From Verrucomicrobiia bacterium (GTDB lineage Bacteria > Verrucomicrobiota > Verrucomicrobiia > Verrucomicrobiales > DEV007): a stretch of 44,080 bases of DNA. Positions 8,720-16,585 of this stretch are shown here, one piece after another. The stretch spans positions 1-44,080 of the forward strand of contig JAGRPB010000020.1 of the NCBI GenBank assembly GCA_020439945.1, given 5' to 3'. The notes beneath the pieces were generated by a model that saw only the letters and a program-made list of their open reading frames with translations, did no database searches and was not told where the DNA came from. Numbering within the stretch: position 1 is the first letter of the stretch; each line of letters opens with the position of its first letter. Position numbers and translations under genes: made by a program.

Positions 8720-8817
8720 CGCCCCATCCTTTCACCACCGCCCTCGATCAACAACGGTGATCGATGGCGTAAACAGGGGGTGCCGATGAATCCAGAGGTT
8801 TCTCTTCTGAATCCAAG

Positions 8818-8850
8818 AGGGTTGAGTTTCGCAGGCAACCCTGTCAGGTC
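8818..8850 (+). repeat. Dispersed palindromic repeat, intergenic copy
   Basis: AGGGTTG (8818-8824) and CAACCCT (8836-8842) form a 7-bp stem, and TCAGGTC follows at 8844-8850. The 30 bases 8821-8850 match 12914-12943, inside the ABC ATPase gene, at 25 of 30 positions without a gap. It lies 71 bases before the DUF368 start. Confidence 0.65.
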
Positions 8851-8921
8851 CCGGTCGATTCGTCGCGAAATCCTCTTGCGCCCTCTTTCAGGCTGACAGA
8901 CAGGTTGCCGCCGTATTCCCC

Positions 8922-9884
8922 ATGAAGGACAAGACTCTCCAGGCTTTCATCGTATTCCTCAAGGGCGCCGCCATGGGCGCGGCGAACGTCATCCCGGGCG
9001 TCTCGGGCGGCACGGTCGCTTTCATCACCGGGATCTACGAGCGACTCATCAACGGGATCAAAGGATTCGGAGTTCACTCGCTGAAGCTGTTGCTGACGGG
9101 CCGATTTGCCGAATTCGCCAAGGCAACCGACCTCGGTTTCCTGATCGCCCTCGGGCTCGGCGTGGTGGTCAGCATTCTCTCGCTCGCGAAGGTCCTCGAT
9201 TTCCTTTTCGAAAAACACGCCGTCCACGTCTGGGCTTTCTTCTTCGGACTCATCCTCGCCTCGATCCTCTTTGTCGGCGCCAAGGTGAAACGCTGGAGCG
9301 CCGGACCGATCGTGGGCTTTCTCGCCGGCGCGGGAGTGGCCATCGCCATCGCCCTGCTGAAACCGGCCTCGGAGAACGCCTCCATCCCCTACCTGCTGAT
9401 CTGCGGCGTGGTCGCGATGGCCTCGATGATCATGCCCGGACTTTCGGGTTCCTTCGTTCTTCTGCTGATGGGCAACTACCAGCTCATCATGATCGATTCG
9501 GTTTCGAAACTGACCGACCTCGATCTCTCGGCGCTGAAAATCCTCATCCCGGTCGGCATCGGGGCCGTTATCGGACTGGTGTCCCTGAGCCATTTCCTTT
9601 CCTGGGTCTTTCGCCGGTTTCACGATCTGGCCGTGGCCGTGCTGACCGGTTTCGTGGCCGGCTCTCTCCTCATCATCTGGCCTTGGAAGGCGGAGGTCAT
9701 CCAGACTTTCGGCGCCGGAGAAACGGCCAAGGAAAAAGTGATCGGCTACGATTGGCATCTTCCATCCCTGAATAGTGAAACCTTCATCGCCATCGGGATG
9801 ATCGTGGCGGGTTTTCTGCTGGTCTGGCTGATGGAAAAACTCAGCGGTGTCTCGCGTCCCGGTGACGATTCCACCGACGTCTGA
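8922..9884 (+). CDS. DUF368 membrane protein (PopT-type polyprenyl-phosphate transporter)
   Basis: A 320-residue polytopic membrane protein with about 8-9 hydrophobic segments. The opening FLKGAAMGAANVIPGVSGGTVAF (residues 12-34) is the hallmark of DUF368, and a second related motif MIMPGLSGSFVLLLMGNY lies in the middle, as expected from the inverted repeat of this family. Members (PopT) have been shown to recycle undecaprenyl phosphate across the inner membrane for cell wall and other envelope polymers. The same role here is inferred from homology. The next gene is the unrelated membrane protein DUF502; the two may form an envelope-related group. Confidence 0.92.
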   Translation: MKDKTLQAFIVFLKGAAMGAANVIPGVSGGTVAFITGIYERLINGIKGFGVHSLKLLLTGRFAEFAKATDLGFLIALGLGVVVSILSLAKVLDFLFEKHAVHVWAFFFGLILASILFVGAKVKRWSAGPIVGFLAGAGVAIAIALLKPASENASIPYLLICGVVAMASMIMPGLSGSFVLLLMGNYQLIMIDSVSKLTDLDLSALKILIPVGIGAVIGLVSLSHFLSWVFRRFHDLAVAVLTGFVAGSLLIIWPWKAEVIQTFGAGETAKEKVIGYDWHLPSLNSETFIAIGMIVAGFLLVWLMEKLSGVSRPGDDSTDV

Positions 9885-10004
9885 CATTCAGGCAGTCGCA
9901 GAGATCGGCGAGATCGCTCGAATGACGCGCAGCCCCGATCCGTCAAATTTGGGCGTTGCCAGGCGTTGCCGCCCCTCCCTGACTGCCGTAATCTCCCCCT
10001 GACC

Positions 10005-11021
10005 GTGCCTGCCTCCTCAGATTCCACTCCCCCCGAACCACCCCGGACTTCCGATTCCGAAACGACGCCCCACCGGCGCCCCCATCTGCTGGGATTCATT
10101 GGAAACCGGTTTTTCGCGGGGCTCGCCGTCGCGTTGCCTCTCATCGTGACGGCCTGGATGCTGGTGCTCAGTTACCAGTTCATCCTCTTCGTGGGGCGTC
10201 CGGTCATCGAGACCGTCTTTCACGCCGTCAATCTCGGGCTCGATCGCGACGAGGCCGCTGGCAACCTGATCACTCCGCCGGAATGGTTTCTCAACTTGTT
10301 CGGCATCCTGATGCCGCTGATCGTTTTTTTCGCGCTCGGCGTGATGGCGACCAACGTCCTCGGCGCGAAAATCTTTTCTCTCGTCGACAATCTGCTGCTC
10401 CGCTTTCCCGTCATTTCGTCGATCTATTCGGGGCTCAAGCAGATCATGGATTCGTTCCGGAATTTCGGCGCGGGCCGGAATTTCAAGCGGGTCGCCTACG
10501 TCGAGTATCCGGCGAAAGGCTGCCGGCTGCTCGGCTTCGTGACCGGGCAGTATCACGACGCGCAGATCGGGAAGAGCGTGACCAGTATCTTCATCCCTAC
10601 GTCGCCCAATCCGATGACCGGTTTCGTCATCGTGGTGGAAGACGAGCACGTTTTCGAATCGTCTCTCACGGTCGAACAGGCCACCAAGCTCATCCTTTCC
10701 GCCGGATTGGTCGCGCCCGATTTCAGCGCCAAGTCGCCTCCCAAAAAAACCGCCGCTCGCGAGGAGAAAGCTCCCGGGGGCTCGCCGGAAACGACCGGCA
10801 CGGAAAAAACCTCCACGACCACCGAGATTCACGCTCCCGTACCGACCGTCGGAAACATCAAACCCGCCACCCCACCGGTCCCGGAGAGAGCCGGACGGGA
10901 GCAACGGTTTTCGTTCGACGGCCCGGGAACGGATCCCGTGGTCCGGCACGATGACCCGGTCGGGGCGCCGACCGCCGGATCGTTCGACGGATTGACCGGT
11001 TTCGAGGAGGGCGAAGAGTGA
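10005..11021 (+). CDS. DUF502 family membrane protein
   Basis: About 338 residues from a GTG at 10005 (the frame is open from a TTG at 9966; no Shine-Dalgarno decides between them). Two transmembrane helices (FFAGLAVALPLIVTAWMLVL and LFGILMPLIVFFALGVMA) and the motif RFPVISSIYSGLKQIMDSF mark DUF502. The last 110 residues are Pro/Thr/Lys-rich and low complexity, longer than in most members of about 200-230 residues, and are likely a disordered cytoplasmic tail. The function of the family is not established; homologues are often found with envelope genes. The stop overlaps the region in which the next reading frame opens. Confidence 0.88.
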   Translation: MPASSDSTPPEPPRTSDSETTPHRRPHLLGFIGNRFFAGLAVALPLIVTAWMLVLSYQFILFVGRPVIETVFHAVNLGLDRDEAAGNLITPPEWFLNLFGILMPLIVFFALGVMATNVLGAKIFSLVDNLLLRFPVISSIYSGLKQIMDSFRNFGAGRNFKRVAYVEYPAKGCRLLGFVTGQYHDAQIGKSVTSIFIPTSPNPMTGFVIVVEDEHVFESSLTVEQATKLILSAGLVAPDFSAKSPPKKTAAREEKAPGGSPETTGTEKTSTTTEIHAPVPTVGNIKPATPPVPERAGREQRFSFDGPGTDPVVRHDDPVGAPTAGSFDGLTGFEEGEE

Positions 11022-11086
11022 CCCGGCCACGAAGGGGTCGGTTTGACTCGACGCAGGGTCCGGCACCGGCCACATTGGCGACCGTC

Positions 11087-11875
11087 ATGAAGCTGCTTCG
11101 TCCGCTGGCCATTCTCTGTCTCGGCCTGTTTTTTGCCGCCTGCCAACCGGCCGATCACCCGGAAACCCTCGTGGTCGGGATGGAAATGTCCTACCCGCCC
11201 TTCGAAATGCGCGGGACGGACAACCAGCCCGATGGCATCAGCGTCCGCATGGCCGAAAACCTCGCCGACCACCTCGGGCGTCCGCTGAAACTGGAAGACG
11301 TCGCCTGGGACGGCATCATTCCCGCCCTCCAGGGTGGCAAGATCGACCTCATCATTTCCTCGATGACGCGCACCGACGAGCGGGCGCAGGCCATCGATTT
11401 TTCCGACGGCTACGTGACCAACGGACTGTGCATGTTGGTGGGCAAGGATTCGAAGATCGAGAGCGTCGACGACCTCCAGGAAAGCGGTTACCGCGTCGCG
11501 GTGAAACTCGGGACCACCGGTCACCTCTGGGCCCAGGGCCATCTGGAAGGCGTCGAACTGGTGGTCCTCGATGAGGCGAGTGTCTGCGCGCTCGAAGTCG
11601 CCCAGGGAAAGGCCGAAGCCTTCATTTACGATCAGGTTTCCATCTACAAGCAATGGAAAACCCACACCGCCGCCACCCGGCCGATCCTGAAACCGATCCG
11701 CGAGGAGACCTGGGCCATCGGCATTCAAAAGGGCAACGACGAACTGCGGGAGAAGGTCAACGCCTGGTTGGCCGATTTTCGCGCCGCGGGGAATTTCGAC
11801 CAGTTGGCGGAACGCTACATGGCCGAGGAAAAAGCGGCCTTCGAGGAGATGGGTGTGCCGTTCATCTTTCACTGA
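11087..11875 (+). CDS. Amino-acid ABC transporter substrate-binding lipoprotein
   Basis: 263 residues from the ATG at 11087; the frame is open from a GTG at 11018, but the lipoprotein signal MKLLRPLAILCLGLFFAAC starts at 11087, so this start is preferred. The lipobox is FAAC with the lipidated Cys at 19. The mature part is a periplasmic binding protein of family 3 (VVGMEMSYPPFEM at the start; then IIPALQGGKIDLIISSMTRTDERAQAIDFSDGY). Family 3 proteins bind polar amino acids such as glutamine, arginine or cystine; the exact ligand is not decided here. It is followed by the matching permease and ATPase genes. Confidence 0.95.
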   Translation: MKLLRPLAILCLGLFFAACQPADHPETLVVGMEMSYPPFEMRGTDNQPDGISVRMAENLADHLGRPLKLEDVAWDGIIPALQGGKIDLIISSMTRTDERAQAIDFSDGYVTNGLCMLVGKDSKIESVDDLQESGYRVAVKLGTTGHLWAQGHLEGVELVVLDEASVCALEVAQGKAEAFIYDQVSIYKQWKTHTAATRPILKPIREETWAIGIQKGNDELREKVNAWLADFRAAGNFDQLAERYMAEEKAAFEEMGVPFIFH

Positions 11876-11932
11876 CCGTAGAATCGGCTTCAGTCGATTC
11901 AGCCAAGGGATGTGGACACCAAGAGGCGACTA

Positions 11933-12727
11933 ATGTCACCTCTGCGTGATTCCCTCTTGTCGCCGCGCGAGTCCCGGCCTAAAGCCTTCTGCGTGGGTCG
12001 AGTCGTCAACATCGCCGTCACCGTCATCCTCGGAGCGACGTTCTGCTTTTTCTTTTTCGTCCTCTTGCGGCACGACTACCGCTGGGAAGCGATCGCGCCC
12101 TTCTCCGGAAACCTGCTGGCCGGCTGGGGCATGACCATCGCCGTGTCCGCCGCCGCTCTCGTCATCAGTAGCCTGATCGGCGCCGGCCTCACGGCGGGCC
12201 AACTCGCCACCTTTCCACCCGCCCGCTGGCTGGCCCGGGGCTACGTCGAAATCGTTCGCGGCACGCCCCTGCTCACCCAGATCCTGATCGGCTATTACCT
12301 CGTTGCGCCGGCGGTTGGCTGGGAGAACAAGTTCACCGTCGGCGTGGTCATCCTCGCGGCCTTCGCCGGGGCCTACCTCGCGGAAATCTTCCGGGCCGGC
12401 ATTCTTTCCATCCCGAAATCCCAGTGGGAATCCGCCCGCGCCATCGGACTGACCAGCGCCCAGACCTATCGATTCGTCGTGATTCCCCAGGCCATTCGCC
12501 GCGTTTTGCCAGCGACCACGGGACAGTTCGCCAATCTGATCAAGGATTCATCGTTGCTCTACGTAATCGGCCTCGGCGAATTCACCATGCAGGCCCGGGA
12601 AGCCAATGCCCAGACCTACGCGACCTTCGAAAGCTACCTGCCGCTGGCGCTCGGCTACCTCGCCCTGACGCTTCCCATCTCATTCGCCAGCCGCTGGCTC
12701 GAGCACCGGACCCGCTATGAACATTGA
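11933..12727 (+). CDS. Polar amino-acid ABC transporter permease
   Basis: 264 residues from the ATG at 11933, which has AGAGG eight bases upstream; an in-frame GTG at 11912 is less likely. About 5-6 transmembrane helices. The HisM/GlnP family features are present: the FVEIVRGTPLL-like segment YVEIVRGTPLLTQIL and the coupling loop EIFRAGILSIPKSQWESARAIGLT (the EAA motif). It should form the membrane channel of the importer with the lipoprotein at 11087 and the ATPase at 12717. The last 11 bases overlap the ATPase start, which points to translational coupling. An N-terminal extension of about 35 residues precedes the first core helix. Confidence 0.94.
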   Translation: MSPLRDSLLSPRESRPKAFCVGRVVNIAVTVILGATFCFFFFVLLRHDYRWEAIAPFSGNLLAGWGMTIAVSAAALVISSLIGAGLTAGQLATFPPARWLARGYVEIVRGTPLLTQILIGYYLVAPAVGWENKFTVGVVILAAFAGAYLAEIFRAGILSIPKSQWESARAIGLTSAQTYRFVVIPQAIRRVLPATTGQFANLIKDSSLLYVIGLGEFTMQAREANAQTYATFESYLPLALGYLALTLPISFASRWLEHRTRYEH

Positions 12728-13451
12728 GCTGACCGGACTGATCCGCCGCTACGGCGACGCCGACGCCCTGAGCGGAATTACCTATGCCGTTCCGGAAGGT
12801 GTTCGCGTACTCGCGCTCATCGGGCCGTCCGGCGGAGGAAAGTCGACCCTGCTCCGCCTTCTCGGTGGGCTCGACGTGCCTACCTCGGGTGAGATTCGGT
12901 TCGATTCAACCCTGTTGAGTCGCGAAGACAACCCTCTCAGGTCGCACCGGCGAGGAATCGGTTTTCTCTTTCAGGCATTCAATCTGTTTCCCCACCTGAC
13001 CGCGCTGGAAAATATCACGCTGCCGCTGACCCGGGTTCATGGAAAATCCCAATCGGAAGCCATCGTCCTGGCCGAAGCTTGTCTCGACCGATTCCGGCTG
13101 CTCGGTCATGCGGCCAAACATCCCGCCGAACTTTCCGGAGGTCAGCAGCAACGGGTCGCCCTGGCTCGCGCGCTGGCGTATCAACCGAAGCTCTTGATTC
13201 TCGACGAACCGACCTCTGCCCTCGATCCGGAAATGACGGCCGAGGTGCTCGATGTGATCGCGGAACTCTGCCGCGAAGGACAGGAGATCGTGCTGTCGAC
13301 TCACGAAATGGGATTCGCCAAGGCGGTCGCGGATGAGATCCTGTTTCTCGCCGACGGCGAAATCATCGAACAAGGCCCGCCCGACAAATTGTTCGAAGCG
13401 CCGGAATCAGAGGCGGTCGGAAGGTTTCTCGGCCGCGTGATGCGCTACTGA
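12717..13451 (+). CDS. Polar amino-acid ABC transporter ATPase
   Basis: A 244-residue ABC ATPase of the GlnQ/HisP type. Walker A is GPSGGGKS (36-43), the Q-loop Gln is residue 86 (FLFQAFNLFPHLTALEN), the signature LSGGQ is at 139-143, Walker B LLILDEP at 159-165 and the switch His at 196 (STHEM). Total length is normal. It overlaps the permease by 11 bases and completes the importer. Residues 65-76, between Walker A and the Q-loop, are encoded by a copy of the dispersed repeat seen at 8818 and 24016; the sequence there (STLLSREDNPLRS) lacks the usual DG after the strand but the reading frame is intact. Confidence 0.95.
   Translation: MNIELTGLIRRYGDADALSGITYAVPEGVRVLALIGPSGGGKSTLLRLLGGLDVPTSGEIRFDSTLLSREDNPLRSHRRGIGFLFQAFNLFPHLTALENITLPLTRVHGKSQSEAIVLAEACLDRFRLLGHAAKHPAELSGGQQQRVALARALAYQPKLLILDEPTSALDPEMTAEVLDVIAELCREGQEIVLSTHEMGFAKAVADEILFLADGEIIEQGPPDKLFEAPESEAVGRFLGRVMRY
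12909..12943 (+). repeat. Dispersed palindromic repeat, copy inside the ABC ATPase gene
   Basis: Two 13-base blocks, ACCCTGTTGAGTC (12909-12921) and ACCCTCTCAGGTC (12931-12943), are 9 bases apart. Exactly the same two blocks, in the same order, occur at 24022-24034 and 24066-24078 with a 31-base spacer. The stretch also matches the intergenic copy at 8821-8850 (25 of 30). It codes for residues 65-76 of the ATPase without disturbing the frame. Confidence 0.7.
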
Positions 13452-13474
13452 ATCCCGGGGCCGACCCGTCCCAA

Positions 13475-13487
13475 AACCTGGCAGGTT
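13475..13487. other. Short inverted repeat after the ABC operon
   Basis: AACCTG (13475-13480) and CAGGTT (13482-13487) are inverted repeats separated by one base, 24 bases after the ATPase stop and before the convergent regulator gene. No T-run follows. It may mark the transcript end, but the support is weak. Confidence 0.3.
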
Positions 13488-13545
13488 CGGAAGCATCAAC
13501 GACCTCAGCCCTCCGCCGAGACCGCATGAGCGAATGCCTCCACTC

Positions 13546-13842
13546 TTACCGCACGGAATCCAGATCACGCAGATATTTCTTGAAAGCCGCTTCGCCAGCG
13601 GGGCTCAGCCTAAGCAGCGTCATGGGTACTTTGCCGCGATAGGTTTTTTCGATCTCGACATATCCGGCCTTCTCAAGCCGGGACAGATGACTGGAGAGAT
13701 TCCCCTTGCTCATCTCAGTCTGGCGCATCAAAAAAAGAAAATCGCATTCCTCAACCCCAGCGAGATAAGACACAATCATCAGTCGCCCCGGCTCATGAAT
13801 GACCCGGTCCAGCCCGGCGATCGTTCTGAGTTGTTCGTTCAT
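13546..13842 (-). CDS. Winged-helix transcriptional regulator (HTH_34-like)
   Basis: A 98-residue single-domain DNA-binding protein. LDRVIHEPGRLMIVSYL opens the domain, and MSKGNLSSHLSRLEKAGYVEI (residues 44-64) is the recognition helix and start of the wing, as in the small MarR/ArsR-like winged-helix family (HTH_34). The ligand is unknown. The start ATG at 13842 overlaps the stop of the membrane protein gene by four bases, so the two are translationally coupled. An autoregulatory site is suggested by the palindrome at 14541-14554 upstream of the pair. Confidence 0.9.
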   Translation of the reverse strand: MNEQLRTIAGLDRVIHEPGRLMIVSYLAGVEECDFLFLMRQTEMSKGNLSSHLSRLEKAGYVEIEKTYRGKVPMTLLRLSPAGEAAFKKYLRDLDSVR

Positions 13843-14522
13843 CCCATCTCCACGGTCGAAGGTTTCGCGTGGCGAACATAAGAAAGAAGGGTAGCAAGGC
13901 CGGACCCGAGCCACATCACTCCGTTGAACAGCGCGATCCGGGGCCACACTGCGAGGTAATCCATGCGAACCGGCAGTCCGATAACTAGAAACCCCAGCAC
14001 CAGAAAGACCAGAACCAGCCATTTCCAAGGGTATTCCCGTCTGCCATTGAAAACGAACCAGAATGCATACGCCGCCACCAAGCAGGCGAACATGAAAGTT
14101 CCCAGGATGCCCTCCAATGGATAGTTCACCGCAGAGGGTCGCTTGACGAATACGGCCAGGCAGGCCACTACGGCCGCCGAAACCGCAGTAAGGATGAGCA
14201 CGGTAATCAAGGTGAGTCTGGTTCTCACTCGGCCTGCCACGGCAATCCCGGTGCGCTTTCTGGAGTCGCTGATGGGCACGAAATACCCGGCCCGAGGCCA
14301 GATGACATACTTCAGGATGGCTCTGCTGGCCCAATAGCCGATACCCCATGCAGGCAGAAGAATCGCCAGCATCAACAGCATCCCACCAAACCCGTCCACC
14401 CAAATTGAGTCCAACCAGCCCTTTAGGGCGAAACCGAGAGACATCACCCCAACAAATATCTCTCCGATGCCGGCATCCCCTCCTTTGGGCTGATCCAGGG
14501 AATTTGAAAGGTCATCATTCAT
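13839..14522 (-). CDS. Integral membrane protein coupled to the winged-helix regulator
   Basis: About 227 residues from the ATG at 14522; an ATG at 14528 and a TTG at 14558 are alternatives, and no ribosome binding site decides. Around five hydrophobic segments are visible (for example MLLMLAILLPAWGIGYWAS, LITVLILTAVSAAVVACLAVFV, WLVLVFLVLGFLVIGLPV). No family is recognised. Its four-base overlap with the winged-helix regulator gene suggests that the two act together, as in other pairs where a small HTH_34-like regulator is cotranscribed with a membrane protein, perhaps sensing a membrane signal. That role is inference. Confidence 0.8.
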   Translation of the reverse strand: MNDDLSNSLDQPKGGDAGIGEIFVGVMSLGFALKGWLDSIWVDGFGGMLLMLAILLPAWGIGYWASRAILKYVIWPRAGYFVPISDSRKRTGIAVAGRVRTRLTLITVLILTAVSAAVVACLAVFVKRPSAVNYPLEGILGTFMFACLVAAYAFWFVFNGRREYPWKWLVLVFLVLGFLVIGLPVRMDYLAVWPRIALFNGVMWLGSGLATLLSYVRHAKPSTVEMG

Positions 14523-14532
14523 CACCATCAGG

Positions 14533-14554
14533 TTTGTATGACAAACTAGTTTGT
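14533..14554. promoter_or_regulatory. Palindromic operator candidate upstream of the regulator operon
   Basis: ACAAACTAGTTTGT (14541-14554) is a perfect 14-base palindrome. It is preceded by TTTGT (14533-14537), which pairs with ACAAA at 14541-14545, giving three TTTGT half-sites in 22 bases. It lies 11 to 32 bases upstream of the membrane protein start and is AT-rich in a GC-rich region. A binding site for the winged-helix regulator encoded in the same operon is the simplest reading. Confidence 0.55.
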
Positions 14555-14642
14555 TCAAGAAATTTTTCGCCTTTTTTTCTGTCGAAAAAAACCCGATCCA
14601 GAAATTACCGCGGACGGCAGCGGATTGCTTTTTGGTCCCACA

Positions 14643-15794
14643 TTATGGAATGAGCCGCTCGATCCTCTCTCGAGCGGCGGCGACATCGACGGAGCGCACT
14701 CGATCGCGAATTGATTCGTCGCCGGTCAACTCTTCCAACAAGACAAGTGCTTCGTCGGCGCCCACCTTTGGCTTTTCCGCGAGTTGTTCGACTAACCGTG
14801 CTGGTAAGTCGGCTCCGTACTGTTCAACAAGTTCGTGCCAGAAAGCGAAAGCCAGTGCGTAACCTGGAGAGAATCCATACTTCGCCACACCTCGATCCAA
14901 CTTCCGGCGGCTAAGAATTTTGCCCGGGATCACCCGGAATTCGGAAAGCAAGTCCACAGTCTGCCGATCCCCCAATTGCTCGATAGAGAGCCGTTCACCG
15001 TAGTCTTCGAGCAAGCCGCAAGCTTTCCAAGTCGCGAATTCGGCCAAGCCGTCGCCGATGAAGCGATTTCTCGGGTCGTCGTAGAGGGTTGAAATTCGGG
15101 AGGTGAGTGTCGATTCCGTCCATTCGTGGACATTCACATCCATGAACTCGCCGCTAGTCCATTCCTCTCTGAAACACCTCCAGGTAGAGTCATAGCCGAC
15201 AGCGGGTATCGTCAGGTAGAGGATGCCTTTTTCCTGTTCGTGAGACTCCACAATTACCGCCCAGGTAATCGGCTCAAGTCCCAGAGTATCTCCTACTATC
15301 CGGCGTGCGCGTCTCAACTCCAAGAGGACCTCGTGGGCATACCGTTCGTCGTCGCCTTCGAAAAAAACTGCGACACGGCTATCGCCTACACACTCCATTT
15401 CGGATGCGGATCTTAATTGGACAGATCTGACATGACCTTCCATTTCCATATTAAACCTTGCCTGGACGCTGACACCGTCCGGTTCGATGCGAAGGGGTGG
15501 ATCTCGCTTAAAAAGTTCGGATTTAACGGGGACGAGCACCTGCCCAATTCGATCGCCTTCGAGAGAAATTGGTTCGGGCTCGGTCTCGACAATGAACTTG
15601 GCACCCGAAACCGGTTCGCCTGTGCCTGAATCGACCAGAAAAAGAGGGAAATACTCCAACTCATCCGTGGGCACCTTCATCAGGCTGAATGACTCGAAAA
15701 CATCCTTGTAGTGGAGCCCTTCGGTCGTCGTGCAACTCGCCAGGAGAATTGGTCCGAACGCCGCGACCATTCCGGCCCGAATGGCCCGGATCAC
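14643..15794 (-). CDS. Lipoprotein with degenerate gluzincin-like motif
   Basis: About 383 residues from a GTG at 15794; the frame is open from an ATG at 15845, but the GTG start gives a compact lipoprotein signal (RAGMVAAFGPILLASC, lipobox LLASC). After a beta-rich N-terminal half, the C-terminal half resembles a peptidase-MA/gluzincin fold: NVHEWTEST carries HExx-E where active enzymes have HExxH, and FIGDGLAEFATWK matches the downstream Glu-containing helix. The second zinc His is replaced by Glu, so catalysis is doubtful. No close family is recognised. It stands alone between the regulator operon and a coiled-coil gene. Confidence 0.78.
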   Translation of the reverse strand: MIRAIRAGMVAAFGPILLASCTTTEGLHYKDVFESFSLMKVPTDELEYFPLFLVDSGTGEPVSGAKFIVETEPEPISLEGDRIGQVLVPVKSELFKRDPPLRIEPDGVSVQARFNMEMEGHVRSVQLRSASEMECVGDSRVAVFFEGDDERYAHEVLLELRRARRIVGDTLGLEPITWAVIVESHEQEKGILYLTIPAVGYDSTWRCFREEWTSGEFMDVNVHEWTESTLTSRISTLYDDPRNRFIGDGLAEFATWKACGLLEDYGERLSIEQLGDRQTVDLLSEFRVIPGKILSRRKLDRGVAKYGFSPGYALAFAFWHELVEQYGADLPARLVEQLAEKPKVGADEALVLLEELTGDESIRDRVRSVDVAAARERIERLIP

Positions 15795-15968
15795 GACTTC
15801 CGTAGGTGGCGGAACCTCAATCCGCCGAACAGGACAAACCAGCATTCCGGAATAACGAACAGAAGCCGGGATTGATTCAATTCAATTCCTCGAAATACCA
15901 CTTCGAAGATCCGCCATCGCGGACCGGTGCGGAATGCAGGTGGGTGGATTCCAACGAATGCTCCACGA

Positions 15969-16454
15969 TCACGAAGCCAACCCGTCCCGCTTGTCGGCAA
16001 CTGCTTGGGCGAGCCCATCCAGGTGGGTGCGGGTCGCGGCGAGCGCGGCGATCAGGTCCTGAAGGGTGGCGCTGACATCAGAGGGAGAGCCCTGGCGCGA
16101 CTCCACGCGATCGACGGCGTGGGTGAAGGATTCCGTGAGTTGAATGATCTTGGCGTGGCGATCTTTCGACTCGTCCTGAAGCGCCCGGCGAATGCCGTCC
16201 GCCTCGTAGCGAAACTTCTCCTCCAGACGATCGAGACGCTGTCCCAGTCGATCGCGGAGAATGACGGCATGCTCGAGAATTGCCGTTTCCAGCACCGACA
16301 TGCGCGCTTCCATCTCGGTGAAGCGCTGTTCGACCGTCAACTTGATCGTCTCTTGCTCGCCATCATCGGACGCGTTGTTTCGCGGCACTCGCGACGACGG
16401 AAAGGCGACGTTGCCGGCCTTGTTGGGTGCGGAAAATGGAGAAATCTTGGACAT
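15969..16454 (-). CDS. Coiled-coil protein, unknown function
   Basis: A 161-residue soluble protein with no signal peptide or membrane segment. Residues 1-35 are polar and probably disordered. Residues 38-120 are charged heptad-like helices (VEQRFTEMEARMSVLETAI, RLGQRLDRLEEKFRYEADG), predicting a coiled coil. No family is recognised. It starts at the ATG 16454, next to an AT-rich stretch (16455-16585), a plausible promoter region. Confidence 0.7.
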   Translation of the reverse strand: MSKISPFSAPNKAGNVAFPSSRVPRNNASDDGEQETIKLTVEQRFTEMEARMSVLETAILEHAVILRDRLGQRLDRLEEKFRYEADGIRRALQDESKDRHAKIIQLTESFTHAVDRVESRQGSPSDVSATLQDLIAALAATRTHLDGLAQAVADKRDGLAS

Positions 16455-16585
16455 CGGTGCGCCTGGATTTTTTAGAAAATATTATAATTTTCATAACTAC
16501 ACAAGAAATTATTACTCTTTTCCTGAAAAATCGCTCCGAAAACCGTCTCCCGGGACGATCACCTCGTCCCTCAAAGCATTGTGGT

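Noticed and set aside
12898..12907. GGTTCGATTC, resembling a tRNA T-loop
   Set aside because: It lies in the ABC ATPase coding sequence and no acceptor, D or anticodon arm is found around it.
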